Shown in pieces: positions 51,494-61,260 of a stretch of DNA of 64,000 nt. Every line of letters starts with the position of its first letter. The stretch's first letter is position 1. The notes beneath the pieces were generated by a model. It saw only the letters and a program-made list of their open reading frames with translations, was not told the origin of the DNA and did no database searches. The translations under genes were made by a program, and so were the position numbers. This DNA comes from Sphingobacteriales bacterium TSM_CSS (lineage in GTDB: Bacteria > Bacteroidota > Bacteroidia > Chitinophagales > UBA2359): NCBI GenBank assembly GCA_002212985.1, contig NBMY01000110.1:1-64000 (forward strand). Reading direction: 5' to 3'.

Positions 51494-51820
51494 TTATAGT
51501 TGGCCGAAAATGGCAGTTTTTACCGTTTTTACCGGTATATTTGCATACCAATCCGATAGGAAAAAGCAGATGTATCATGCTGCACCAAACCGGTTTGGGC
51601 AGTTATGCCCCGGTTGCATAAAATTTAAAAAACCATGGGTGAAGTCAAAAACGCTTTTTTTGCGTTTACGTAAAAACAGTTGTTGCAAGTGCACCAAATG
51701 CCCCGTGTTTTATGTTTATGTTCTATAAGCAACCCATAGCTATTACCTTACTGCCTTTGGAGGCAATAAAACTAACCATATTTTTTAAACCCCGGCCCTG
51801 CCACCCCAAAAATCATTGTC

Positions 51821-54379
51821 ATGCCCGAACAAGACGAAAACCTTAAATCGCCGCGAAACAAAACCAATACCGGCCGAAACCAAACCGATTTATCGAGTTT
51901 TGTATTTGATAAAGTACCACCGCAGGCGCTCGACCTGGAGGAAGTGGTGTTGGGTGGTATGATGCTTGACCGCGATGCCGTGGCCGAAATTATAGACATA
52001 CTTAAACCCGATAGTTTTTACCTTGAAGCACACCGCCATATATACCAGGCCATATACGACCTGTTTGGCAAGGCACAACCCATTGATATTATTACGGTTT
52101 GCGAACAACTGCGTAAAAACGGTAAATTGGAAGCGGCCGGCGGCCCGTATTATGTTTCTAAACTTACCAACCGCGTGGCTACTGCTGCCAATATTGAACA
52201 CCACGCCCGTATTATTTCCGAAAAATTTATTTTGCGTGAACTCATCAAATCTTCCACGCAGGTAGTGCAAAATGCCTACGAAGAAACAACCGATGTGTTT
52301 GACCTGCTCAACACTGCCGAACAATCTTTGTTCTCCATTACCGAACAAAACCTGCGCCGGAGCTACGACAAAATGAACACCCTCATTGCTCAGGCTATTA
52401 AAAACTTAGAAACGCTTAAAGAACACAATACCGAAGGACTTACCGGCGTGCCAACGGGTTTTCCGGCCTTAGACCGCCTTACATCGGGGTGGCAAAAGTC
52501 CGATTTGATCATTATAGCAGCAAGGCCGGCAATGGGCAAATGCCTTGGAAAGGGCACCAAAGTATTGATGTATGATGGTACACTGAAAAATGTTGAAGAT
52601 ATAATAGCTGGCGATTTGCTGATGGGTGATGATTCAACCCCAAGAACTGTGTTGGGAATAAACACAGGAAGAGAGAATATGTATTGGATACATCAAAATC
52701 ATGGTATTTCATACCGGGTAAATGAATCGCATATTCTTTCATTGAAGAGAAGCCGCAGTGGAGCCAATCATAAACATGGTGATGTTCTTAATATTGCCGT
52801 GCGTGAATATTTACAACAATCCGAGAAATTTAAAACTAATTACAAGGGTTATAAAGTTTCTGTTGAGTTTGATGAGAAGCCACTGCCAGTTAATCCCTAT
52901 TTCCTTGGGTTATGGCTTGGTGACGGTCATTCATATAGTTCACGAATTACAAACACCGACAACGAAATAATAGACTTTCTTGGTGTGTATGCTGAAGAGT
53001 TGGAACTGGAATTAGTGGAAGACAACCAGAAAAACAAAACACCAAACTATGCTATAACTAAAAACATGCGTGGAAAACAAAAGTTCTTTTCTATACAAGG
53101 TCAACTGCGTGGGTTAAACCTGCTTGAGAATAAGCATATACCTCATATATATCTTGCAAACACAAGTGAAAACAGGTTGCAATTACTTGCGGGATTAATT
53201 GATTCTGACGGGCATTACAATAAGGAATTTAATGTTTATGAAATTACCCAGAAAAATGGGCGACTTGCCCGCGATGTCAAATTTCTATGCGATTCACTTG
53301 GTTTTAAAACTTCACTTGTAAAGGAAATAGCGCAAATAACAGAGCGCAATTTTGAATCTGATGCTTTTAGAGTTAGGATAAGTGGTGATATTGAAAAAAT
53401 TCCCACCCGCATTGAAAGAAAAAAAGCAAGAACAAGAAAATCTATTGTTGATTGGAGACATACAGGAATCACCGTTGAGTTTGATAAGGTTGATGATTAT
53501 TATGGTTTTGAAATTGACGGGAACAGGCTGTTTTTATTGGAAGACATGACAGTTACACACAATACGGCTTTTGTACTATCGGTAGCAAGAAATGCGGCGG
53601 TAGATTTTAAACGGCCGGTAGCTGTCTTCTCACTCGAGATGTCGAAACTGCAATTGGTAAACAGGCTTATCTCTGCCGAAACCGGCCTGGCATCTGAAAA
53701 ACTGCGACGCGGCGATTTACAGCCTTATGAGTGGGTGCAACTTACCTCAAGGGTTGACCGCCTTTCGGAAGCGCCCCTTATTATTGACGATACGCCCGCC
53801 ATTAACCTCTTTGAACTTCGGGCCAAATGCAGGCGTTTTAAAATGCAGCACGATATACAACTTATCATTATAGACTACCTGCAATTAATGAGCGGAACCA
53901 GTGCCGATAAAAAGAACTTTAACCGGGAACAGGAAATCAGCAACATCTCGCGCACGCTTAAAACCATTGCCAAAGAGTTAGATGTGCCGGTTATTGCTTT
54001 GTCGCAGCTAAGCCGCGCCGTAGAAACCAGAGGCGGCGATAAACGCCCGCAACTGGCAGACCTGCGCGAATCGGGAGCCATTGAACAAGATGCCGATTTG
54101 GTGCTGTTTTTGTACCGTCCCGAATATTACGGGCTGGAGTACGACGCCGACCAGCAACCCACCCGCGGAATTGCCGAGGTTATTATTGCCAAACACCGCA
54201 ACGGCCCGCTCGATACCGTGAAACTGAAATTCATAGGGCAGCATGTGAAGTTTGAAAACCTGGAAATTGACCCTGTAAAAGGCAACGAAGTAGAACCCAT
54301 TGGCGATATTATTATTAGGGGATCCAGAACCGGCTACAATAACGGAGGTAGCATAGATGATGAGGAAGTGCCGTTTTAA
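51821..54379 (+). CDS. dnaB: Replicative DNA helicase DnaB, interrupted by an intein in the Walker A motif
   Basis: An 852-residue precursor; after removal of a 341-residue intein the helicase is 511 residues, normal for DnaB. The N-terminal primase-binding domain (PPQALDLEEVVLGGMMLD) and the RecA-type ATPase are complete: IIIAARPAMGK, then after the intein TAFVLSVARNAA, SLEMSKLQLVNRL and LIIIDYLQLMSG (Walker B). The intein splits the P-loop between K240 and T582, so the protein cannot bind ATP until splicing. DnaB unwinds DNA at the replication fork. The gene stands alone, downstream of the DnaA-box cluster. Start ATG 51821 follows typical DnaB lengths. Confidence 0.97.
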   Translation: MPEQDENLKSPRNKTNTGRNQTDLSSFVFDKVPPQALDLEEVVLGGMMLDRDAVAEIIDILKPDSFYLEAHRHIYQAIYDLFGKAQPIDIITVCEQLRKNGKLEAAGGPYYVSKLTNRVATAANIEHHARIISEKFILRELIKSSTQVVQNAYEETTDVFDLLNTAEQSLFSITEQNLRRSYDKMNTLIAQAIKNLETLKEHNTEGLTGVPTGFPALDRLTSGWQKSDLIIIAARPAMGKCLGKGTKVLMYDGTLKNVEDIIAGDLLMGDDSTPRTVLGINTGRENMYWIHQNHGISYRVNESHILSLKRSRSGANHKHGDVLNIAVREYLQQSEKFKTNYKGYKVSVEFDEKPLPVNPYFLGLWLGDGHSYSSRITNTDNEIIDFLGVYAEELELELVEDNQKNKTPNYAITKNMRGKQKFFSIQGQLRGLNLLENKHIPHIYLANTSENRLQLLAGLIDSDGHYNKEFNVYEITQKNGRLARDVKFLCDSLGFKTSLVKEIAQITERNFESDAFRVRISGDIEKIPTRIERKKARTRKSIVDWRHTGITVEFDKVDDYYGFEIDGNRLFLLEDMTVTHNTAFVLSVARNAAVDFKRPVAVFSLEMSKLQLVNRLISAETGLASEKLRRGDLQPYEWVQLTSRVDRLSEAPLIIDDTPAINLFELRAKCRRFKMQHDIQLIIIDYLQLMSGTSADKKNFNREQEISNISRTLKTIAKELDVPVIALSQLSRAVETRGGDKRPQLADLRESGAIEQDADLVLFLYRPEYYGLEYDADQQPTRGIAEVIIAKHRNGPLDTVKLKFIGQHVKFENLEIDPVKGNEVEPIGDIIIRGSRTGYNNGGSIDDEEVPF
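52541..53563 (+). mobile_element. Intein (341 residues) with LAGLIDADG homing endonuclease inside dnaB
   Basis: The intein starts with C241 (block A, CLGKGTKVLMYDG), has a block B with NESHIL, two LAGLIDADG helices (FLGLWLGDGHS and LLAGLIDSDGHY) and ends with block F/G YYGFEIDGNRLFLLEDMTVTHN-like sequence, closing with His-Asn. The next extein residue is Thr. All splicing residues (Cys1, His-Asn, +1 Thr) are present, so it should splice. Its DNA is more AT-rich than dnaB and uses AGA for arginine often (as in PRTVLG, GREN), unlike the host exons, which argues for horizontal arrival. Confidence 0.95.
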
Positions 54380-54426
54380 CCCCCGAAAGTACGCAAATAA
54401 GCATTGCAGCCTTTGTGCAAAACAGC

Positions 54427-54463
54427 AACACCCCCAACAAACAACCTGTTTGCCGGGGGTGTT
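54427..54463. terminator. Hairpin between convergent dnaB and eno
   Basis: AACACCCCC (54427-54435) pairs with GGGGGTGTT (54455-54463), with an inner AAACA/TGTTT pairing. The side facing eno is followed by T-rich sequence. It probably serves eno and perhaps both genes. Confidence 0.6.
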
Positions 54464-54484
54464 CAAGTAAAAAAGAAAACAGGT

Positions 54485-55771
<1,287 letters not shown>

Positions 55772-55813
55772 TTATTTATTTTGGTAAATATTTTGGTTTC
55801 AATTAGGTTTTGG

Positions 55814-56569
55814 TTACCCGGTTACCGGGGGCAGGGTTCGTGCATAGTTTCTGAAAAAACTTTGCCATTTCATTTTCAGCACGCCCAATGCCGCTTCTTT
55901 AAAAATGCCGGTACTCATTTTTGAAACGCCGTGAATGCGGTCGGTAAACGTAATGGGGACTTCGGTAAGTTTAAAGCCCAAACGCCATGCGGCAAATTTC
56001 ATTTCAATCTGAAATCCGTAGCCTACCGACCTTATTTTGTTGAGGTTAAGGGTTTCCAGCACTTTTCGGGTATAACAAACAAAGCCGGCCGTGGTATCGT
56101 GTACGGGCATCCAGGTAACCATGCGCACATAAACAGAGGCACAGCGCGAAAGCAGGATGCGGTCGAACGGCCAGTTTTCTACCTGCCCGCCTTTTACATA
56201 ACGCGACCCGATGGAAATATCGGCGCCACCCGATGCACAGGCATCATACAGGCGGGGTAAATCATCGGGGTTGTGCGAAAAATCGGCATCCATTTCAAAA
56301 ATATATTGGTAGTTTTGTTGCAAGGCCCATTTAAAGCCGTGAATATAAGCGGTTCCAAGACCCAGTTTTCCTTGCCGCTCTTCAAGAAACAGGCGCCCCG
56401 CGTATTTTTCAGACATGAGTTGCTTTACCACACCCCCTGTGCCGTCGGGTGAGTTGTCGTCAATAATGAGCAGGTGAAAATCTTTGTCCAGCGAAAAAAC
56501 TTTTTCTACCATGGTGGCAATGTTTTCCCGTTCATTATAGGTAGGTATGAGCACAATACTGTCGGACAA
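55814..56569 (-). CDS. Polyprenol-monophosphomannose synthase-like glycosyltransferase (GT2)
   Basis: A 251-residue GT-A fold family 2 glycosyltransferase. IVLIPTYNERENIATMVEKV opens the domain, the nucleotide-sugar site is LIIDDNSPDGTGG and the metal DxD is MDADFSHNPDDLP, with ISIGSRYVKGGQVENWP later. Dpm1-like enzymes attach mannose, or another sugar, to polyprenyl phosphate on the cytoplasmic face. It lacks the C-terminal membrane segments of longer relatives, so it is the soluble type. It lies between eno and a DnaQ-like exonuclease gene on the minus strand. The sugar is not certain. Confidence 0.9.
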   Translation of the reverse strand: MSDSIVLIPTYNERENIATMVEKVFSLDKDFHLLIIDDNSPDGTGGVVKQLMSEKYAGRLFLEERQGKLGLGTAYIHGFKWALQQNYQYIFEMDADFSHNPDDLPRLYDACASGGADISIGSRYVKGGQVENWPFDRILLSRCASVYVRMVTWMPVHDTTAGFVCYTRKVLETLNLNKIRSVGYGFQIEMKFAAWRLGFKLTEVPITFTDRIHGVSKMSTGIFKEAALGVLKMKWQSFFRNYARTLPPVTG

Positions 56570-56617
56570 GGCAGAAGGAGTTGAGAGTGTTTTAAAAAGC
56601 GTTGTGAAGGTAAAACT

Positions 56618-57400
56618 CTACCGGCTTATTTTAAATTTCATGCTCAGTTTAATTTCGGTAATTTTTTGCTTGGTATCGAGCATAAAATCACTTTTCATTA
56701 TCCAGTCGTAGTATTGGGGTTCATCTTTAAACACGTCTTCTACGGGTCGGCCTTTGTGTTTGCCAAAGTTAAACTTTACAATTCCGTCTTCGCGAATAAG
56801 CCTTCTGCCCGAGTCGACAAAAGTTTGGTCAGATGAAAACTCGTGCAGGTAGTCCACATTCGGCGCCAGGGTGTCTTGGTACAGGTTTAGCTGTCCCAAT
56901 AAAACTTCGTAGGTGGCCAGCACATCGGCTTCGGCGCTGTGGGCGTTTTGCAGGTCTTTGTTGCAGTAAAATTTATAGGCGGCGGCCAGGTCGCGGCGCT
57001 CCATTTTCTGAAAAATTCTGAAAACGTCAATAAACTTTCGTTTTTCGTTTCTGAAGTCAATATTGACCCGCAAAAATTCTTCGGTAAGTATGGGCACGTC
57101 AAACTGGTTGGAGTTATAGCCCGCAATATCGCTGTCTTTCAAAAACTCATACAGTTCAGAGGCTACCTGTTCAAAAGTGGGGGCATCTTTTACATCGGCA
57201 TCGTAAATGCCATGAATTTGTGATGCCTGTATAGGAATGGGTATGGTGGGGTTTAGTCGCAGGGTTTTAATTTTTTTGTCGCCGTTGGGCATCAGTTTTA
57301 GGATACTGATTTCCACAATGCGGTCGGTGGCCAAGTTTACCCCGGTGGTTTCTATGTCAAAAAAGGCCAAAGGTTTGTGTAATGTAAGCATAAGAGGCAT
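56618..57400 (-). CDS. DnaQ-like 3'-5' exonuclease with C-terminal DUF3820-type domain
   Basis: A 260-residue protein. Residues ~10-175 are a DEDDh exonuclease: FFDIETTGVN (DxE), a middle Asp in YNSNQFDVPILTEEF and the final NAHSAEADVLATYEV (H and D). Residues ~200-255 carry FNFGKHKGRPVEDVF and YYDWIMKSDF, the DUF3820 signature often joined to such nucleases. It trims DNA or RNA 3' ends, perhaps in repair. ATG 57400 or 57391 is chosen; the frame is open to 57508 but that would overlap the mpl gene and add a non-family stretch. The gene is 52 bp after mpl. Confidence 0.9.
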   Translation of the reverse strand: MPLMLTLHKPLAFFDIETTGVNLATDRIVEISILKLMPNGDKKIKTLRLNPTIPIPIQASQIHGIYDADVKDAPTFEQVASELYEFLKDSDIAGYNSNQFDVPILTEEFLRVNIDFRNEKRKFIDVFRIFQKMERRDLAAAYKFYCNKDLQNAHSAEADVLATYEVLLGQLNLYQDTLAPNVDYLHEFSSDQTFVDSGRRLIREDGIVKFNFGKHKGRPVEDVFKDEPQYYDWIMKSDFMLDTKQKITEIKLSMKFKISR

Positions 57401-57452
57401 TGTTAAAGTGGTAAAGCGGGGTAAAAACCGGCAAAAAACCGGAAACGGCGCT

Positions 57453-58823
57453 TTATAAAGTATTTCCGGTTGCAAATTTAGCAATATTGGCAATATTAAT
57501 ACCCCCAAAATTACCCGAACTCATTAAAAGCAGGTCGGTTTGTTCAAAATTGGTTTGCAGGAGTTGGTTTTCCATGTCTGTGGGGTTGGTAAAGACCAAC
57601 AGGTTGGGGTGGTTAAAATAGTGCTGTATTTCTTGCGGTTTCAGGGGTGGCAGTTGTTTTATGGCAAGGGTTTGGGGGTCGTAAAAAACCATGGCCATGT
57701 CGGCGTTTTGCAGGGTATGGTGGTATTGGGGCAAAAAGTGGTGGTTAAGGCTGCTGTAGGTGTGTAGTTCGAGGCAGGCTATGAGGCTGCGGCCGGGGTG
57801 CAGCGATTTAAGGGCGTGGGTAGTGGCTTTTACCTTTGAAGGTGCATGGGCAAAATCTTTATACACACTGCATCGGGCCGATTTTGCCACCAATTCGAGG
57901 CGGCGGGCAGCGCCGGTAAAACCCGAAATGGCTTCAAAAAACTGTTCATCGGGTATTTGCAGGCAGTTGCAAACGTTTTTTGCCCCCATAAGGTTTTGCA
58001 GGTTGTGCTGCCCGAAAATTTGCAACGGTATATCTGTTCCGTTCCATTGCAGTTGACAGCTATCATTGTGCGGGTTTACCCGGTAAGGCGGGGTTTGGTA
58101 GGGCAGCAGGTTTAGTTGCGGGTGTTGTTGTGCAATATGGCGCAGGTTGTCATCTTCGGCATTATATACCAATGTGCCGCCGGGTTCAATGGTTTGGGCA
58201 AAGAGGGTAAATTGTTGCAGGTATGTTTCAAAAGTTGGAAACACATTCATGTGGTCCCAGGCAATGCCGCTAAGGAGGGCAATATGAGGTCGGTAGTACA
58301 AAAACTTGGGTTTAAGGTCAACCGGAGATGACAAATACTCATCACCTTCAATTACAATGACCTTTGCCGATGCGCTTAACCGCACCGATTCTGCAAATTC
58401 GGGCAATTTTGCGCCTACAACATAGTCGAAATCTGCCCCGAAATGGCGCAAAACATGCATTACCATAGAAGTTATGGTAGTTTTACCGTGGCTGCCGCCA
58501 ATGACCACGCGCGTTTTATCTTGCGCATGCCGGTAAATAAATTCGGGGTAAGAAAGCACCGGTACGCCCAATTGTTGTGCCCGCAGCAGTTCGGGGTTGT
58601 CTTTTTTTGCGTGCATCCCTAAAATAACGGCATCGGGCAAGGCGTTTATTTTTTCGGGAAACCACCCAAATTCATCGGGCAATAAACCCACATTAAACAA
58701 ATTGGTTTTTGCAGGGTCAAATATTGTATCATCAGAACCGGTAATCTGGTATCCTTGTTGTTGCAGTGCTATGGCCAACTGGTGCATAATGCTTCCGCCA
58801 ATGGCAATGAAGTGTATTTTCAT
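57453..58823 (-). CDS. mpl: UDP-N-acetylmuramate:L-alanyl-gamma-D-glutamyl-meso-diaminopimelate ligase-like Mur ligase
   Basis: A 456-residue Mur ligase family enzyme that re-joins UDP-MurNAc with a recycled tripeptide in cell-wall recycling. The N-terminus MKIHFIAIGGSIMHQLAIAL matches Mpl rather than MurC, the ATP loop is IGGSHGKTTITSMVMHVL, VIEGDEYLSSPVDLKPKF is the Mpl-type metal segment, and YKDFAHAPSKVKATTHALK is typical of the C-terminal domain. Family length is normal. ATG 58823 is favoured; the frame is open to 58880 but starts there with a hydrophobic extension. It overlaps no other gene and is followed by the exonuclease gene. Confidence 0.9.
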   Translation of the reverse strand: MKIHFIAIGGSIMHQLAIALQQQGYQITGSDDTIFDPAKTNLFNVGLLPDEFGWFPEKINALPDAVILGMHAKKDNPELLRAQQLGVPVLSYPEFIYRHAQDKTRVVIGGSHGKTTITSMVMHVLRHFGADFDYVVGAKLPEFAESVRLSASAKVIVIEGDEYLSSPVDLKPKFLYYRPHIALLSGIAWDHMNVFPTFETYLQQFTLFAQTIEPGGTLVYNAEDDNLRHIAQQHPQLNLLPYQTPPYRVNPHNDSCQLQWNGTDIPLQIFGQHNLQNLMGAKNVCNCLQIPDEQFFEAISGFTGAARRLELVAKSARCSVYKDFAHAPSKVKATTHALKSLHPGRSLIACLELHTYSSLNHHFLPQYHHTLQNADMAMVFYDPQTLAIKQLPPLKPQEIQHYFNHPNLLVFTNPTDMENQLLQTNFEQTDLLLMSSGNFGGINIANIAKFATGNTL

Positions 58824-58977
58824 ACAGGGTATTGTAAATATTGCTGCAAAGTAAGGCAAAAACAACGGTAAAGCAGCCAATTTAAAACCAAAATGTTTTA
58901 TGATTGGTTATACACTAAACAGGAAGTTAATATCGTTTTTGAAATAGTTTTATTAACCATAAATTTTCCGATTAGTA

Positions 58978-59130
58978 ATGAAAAGACTTTCTTTTGCAAA
59001 ACAAATGGGCGCAGCAACGCTCGGTTTGCTTTTCGTGTTTACGCTTTTTACCTCTTGCCACAGAGGCTATGGTTGCCCGGGACACATTACCAAAGCCGAA
59101 CAACCCGTAACCATAGAACAAGATTGTTAG
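58978..59130 (+). CDS. Very small lipoprotein (50 residues)
   Basis: A short gene starting ATG 58978: a basic start (MKRLSFAKQMG), a hydrophobic segment and the lipobox LFTSC at residues 23-27, then RGYGCPGHITKAEQ and a short acidic tail ending in DC. It fits the family of tiny Bacteroidota lipoproteins with a YGCPG motif, which is conserved but of unknown function. It lies alone between mpl and the nuclease-like lipoprotein gene and is followed by an intrinsic terminator 33 bp downstream. The lipobox and terminator make it a likely real gene. Confidence 0.75.
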   Translation: MKRLSFAKQMGAATLGLLFVFTLFTSCHRGYGCPGHITKAEQPVTIEQDC

Positions 59131-59162
59131 TATAGTTAAATTATACTTGTGCTTAAGTTTAT

Positions 59163-59203
59163 AAACAGCAATTTGCCTTAACAGGCAGGTTGCTGTTTTT
59201 TTT
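59163..59203 (+). terminator. Intrinsic terminator of the small lipoprotein gene
   Basis: AAACAGCAA pairs with TTGCTGTTT, with an inner GCCT/AGGC stem, and is followed by eight T in total. Confidence 0.85.
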
Positions 59204-59212
59204 GTGCCCGGT

Positions 59213-60100
59213 TTATTGATTGTATATGTTGAAATGAAATCGACAAAATAGCGGTAAATGGTCAGACAAGGGTAACGAGTCAATGCCATTTAAAGTAAAC
59301 CGGTTGTCATCGCCCCGCCTGAATTCAACGGGCAGGAGTTCAATTTGGGAACTGCTGCGGTAAAAAATTTTGTCAATACCTTCACAATTATAACCGCTTT
59401 CAAGGGGTTGGCAATCTTTCAGACTTTCGCCATAGGCAGGTATGCTATCGTTTCTTACCAGTTGCACCCAAACATCGGTAAAGCCCAGCGCCTCAAATGC
59501 CCGTATGGTATCGGCTTCGCGGGTATAGCGGCTGTTAAAATCGCCCATTACTACTACGGCCTGCCCTTGCGAATGGACTTGAATGTAATTGCACAATTGC
59601 CTTATATTGCTTCTTCGGGCTTCAAAATCCTCATCAGTGCTGCCGGCATCGCAGTGTACGTTGTAAAAATCAATGAACGCGCCGTTTAAAATTTCAATTT
59701 GCGAATAGCTGAACCCTTTTGGTGTAAGGCAATCGGGCCCGAAACAATCTACCCACGCCTGCCGTATCAGGTTCTGTATCGGGAAATCGGAAAACGTATT
59801 CAGCCCGTCGCCATTGGGCACACAGGGCATGGGCTGGGTAACATAGGGGTGCGTGTTGTAGAGCAGCAGCGAGTCGTGGTAACAAAAGTCTTCCTGCACA
59901 TGCACTACGTCAAATTCATTGAGCAGCGGGCTTATAAGCGAGGTATATAATGCCGGGTGCGATGAGGAAATGCCTTCGGGCAGGCCGGCAACGTTGTAGG
60001 AAAGAGTGGTAAAATAACCCGATATAGGCTTTGTTTCATCTGAACAGGAGGCCGTAAGGAAAATAAAGAGTAATAAAATTAAAATGCGGAAATGCAACAT
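59213..60100 (-). CDS. Lipoprotein of the endonuclease/exonuclease/phosphatase superfamily
   Basis: A 295-residue protein with a lipoprotein signal peptide (lipobox LTASC, residues 16-20). The superfamily signatures are spread as expected: YNVAGLPEG, VVHVQEDFCY (metal Glu), DFYNVHCDAG (catalytic His region), VMGDFNSRY (Asp-x-Asn) and LPLSDHLPLFCRF (Asp-His). These enzymes cut phosphodiesters in DNA, phospholipids (sphingomyelinase-like) or inositol phosphates. A lipid-anchored surface form points to scavenging outside the cell. The substrate is unknown. It faces the small lipoprotein gene convergently. Confidence 0.88.
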   Translation of the reverse strand: MLHFRILILLLFIFLTASCSDETKPISGYFTTLSYNVAGLPEGISSSHPALYTSLISPLLNEFDVVHVQEDFCYHDSLLLYNTHPYVTQPMPCVPNGDGLNTFSDFPIQNLIRQAWVDCFGPDCLTPKGFSYSQIEILNGAFIDFYNVHCDAGSTDEDFEARRSNIRQLCNYIQVHSQGQAVVVMGDFNSRYTREADTIRAFEALGFTDVWVQLVRNDSIPAYGESLKDCQPLESGYNCEGIDKIFYRSSSQIELLPVEFRRGDDNRFTLNGIDSLPLSDHLPLFCRFHFNIYNQ

Positions 60101-60248
60101 TGGCTAATTTTGTTTGAATTGGAAAAAAGCAGCCCGATAGTAACCGGCAGCCTGCTTGTTTGAGTATTTGTTTTGCAATTTTACCGATTTTTAAGGTAAT
60201 TTGCACCGGTATTGCCCATACAAAAAGCAATCTGCCTCAACTTTATAC

Positions 60249-61193
60249 ATGCAACACGTTGAAATGTTTGAAAACCGGCTGGCCAAACGCTACCGGCATC
60301 TTAAAAAATGGGCAAAGCGCGAAGAAATTACGTGCTACCGCCTATATGACCGCGATATACCCGAATTTCCGTTTTGCATAGATTTGTACGGAAATAAAGT
60401 GTATTTTGCCGAGTTTGAACGCGCCAATGCCCGTACCGATGCCGAACAAGCCGAGTGGTTACAGCAGTGTGTGTTGGCCTGCTGCCGCGTATTAGACTTG
60501 CAACCGCAAGATGTTTACCTGCGCCAACGGCAGCAGCAAAAAGGCAGCCAGCAATATGAACGCATTTCGGACAGGCAAAGCCGGCTTATTGTGGAAGAAA
60601 ACGGGCTTCGGTTGATGGTAAACCTCACCGATTATTTAGATACCGGCTTGTTTTTAGACCACCGCATTACCCGCGGCATGGTAGCCGCCGAAGCACAAAA
60701 CCGGCATTTTTTAAATCTCTTTGCCTATACCGGCTCTTTTACCGTGTATGCTGCCGCCGGCGGTGCGGACTCAACGCTTACACTCGATATGTCGGCTACT
60801 TACCTGCAATGGGCGCAGGATAACATGCGGCTCAATGGTTTTATTCAGCAAACCCACCGCTACACGCAGGCCGATGTGCTGCAATGGATTAACCAACCGC
60901 CGCCAAAATTGCCGCCTTTCGGGTTGGTGGTGCTCGACCCGCCTACTTTTTCTAACAGCAAGCGTATGAAAGGCATTTTTGATGTGCAAAGAAACCATGC
61001 AGCGCTTATTGGTAAAGTGCTGCAACTCATAGAAAAAAACGGTGTGCTGTATTTTTCTACCAATTACCGCCGCTTTAAACCCGATTTTTCCCTTCTTCGG
61101 GCTGCCCAAATTGACGATATAACCGCCAAAACCCTGCCCGAAGATTTTAAACAGGGCAAGCCGCCGCATGTTTGTTTCAGGCTGGTGAAATAG
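60249..61193 (+). CDS. SAM-dependent rRNA methyltransferase, RlmK-like (stand-alone half of RlmL)
   Basis: A ~314-residue methyltransferase matching the C-terminal RlmK domain of E. coli RlmKL: MFENRLAKRYRHLKKWAKRE, then VNLTDYLDTGLFLDHRITR, the SAM loop FLNLFAYTGSFTVYAAAGG, TLDMSATYLQWAQDN and the catalytic DPPTFSNSKRM. RlmK methylates G2069 (N7) of 23S rRNA. Here the RlmL (G2445) half with its THUMP domain is absent from the protein and from the neighbouring sequence. ATG 60249 is used, with 60264 the alternative nearer the family start. It is transcribed alone. Confidence 0.9.
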   Translation: MQHVEMFENRLAKRYRHLKKWAKREEITCYRLYDRDIPEFPFCIDLYGNKVYFAEFERANARTDAEQAEWLQQCVLACCRVLDLQPQDVYLRQRQQQKGSQQYERISDRQSRLIVEENGLRLMVNLTDYLDTGLFLDHRITRGMVAAEAQNRHFLNLFAYTGSFTVYAAAGGADSTLTLDMSATYLQWAQDNMRLNGFIQQTHRYTQADVLQWINQPPPKLPPFGLVVLDPPTFSNSKRMKGIFDVQRNHAALIGKVLQLIEKNGVLYFSTNYRRFKPDFSLLRAAQIDDITAKTLPEDFKQGKPPHVCFRLVK

Positions 61194-61260
61194 CCTTGCA
61201 ATAGTTTAAACCGGGCAAAATGCCATGCCGGTTATTTGGTAAGAATAGGCGTTTTGCCGG

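Noticed and set aside
51336-51728. 130-codon plus-strand frame in the DnaA-box gap
   Set aside because: Runs through a DnaA box and AT-rich DNA, atypical codon use, no motif; the cysteine pattern at the end is not a recognised finger.
52890-53250. LAGLIDADG endonuclease as a free-standing gene
   Set aside because: The motifs are in frame within dnaB and bounded by intein splicing blocks, so it is part of the intein.
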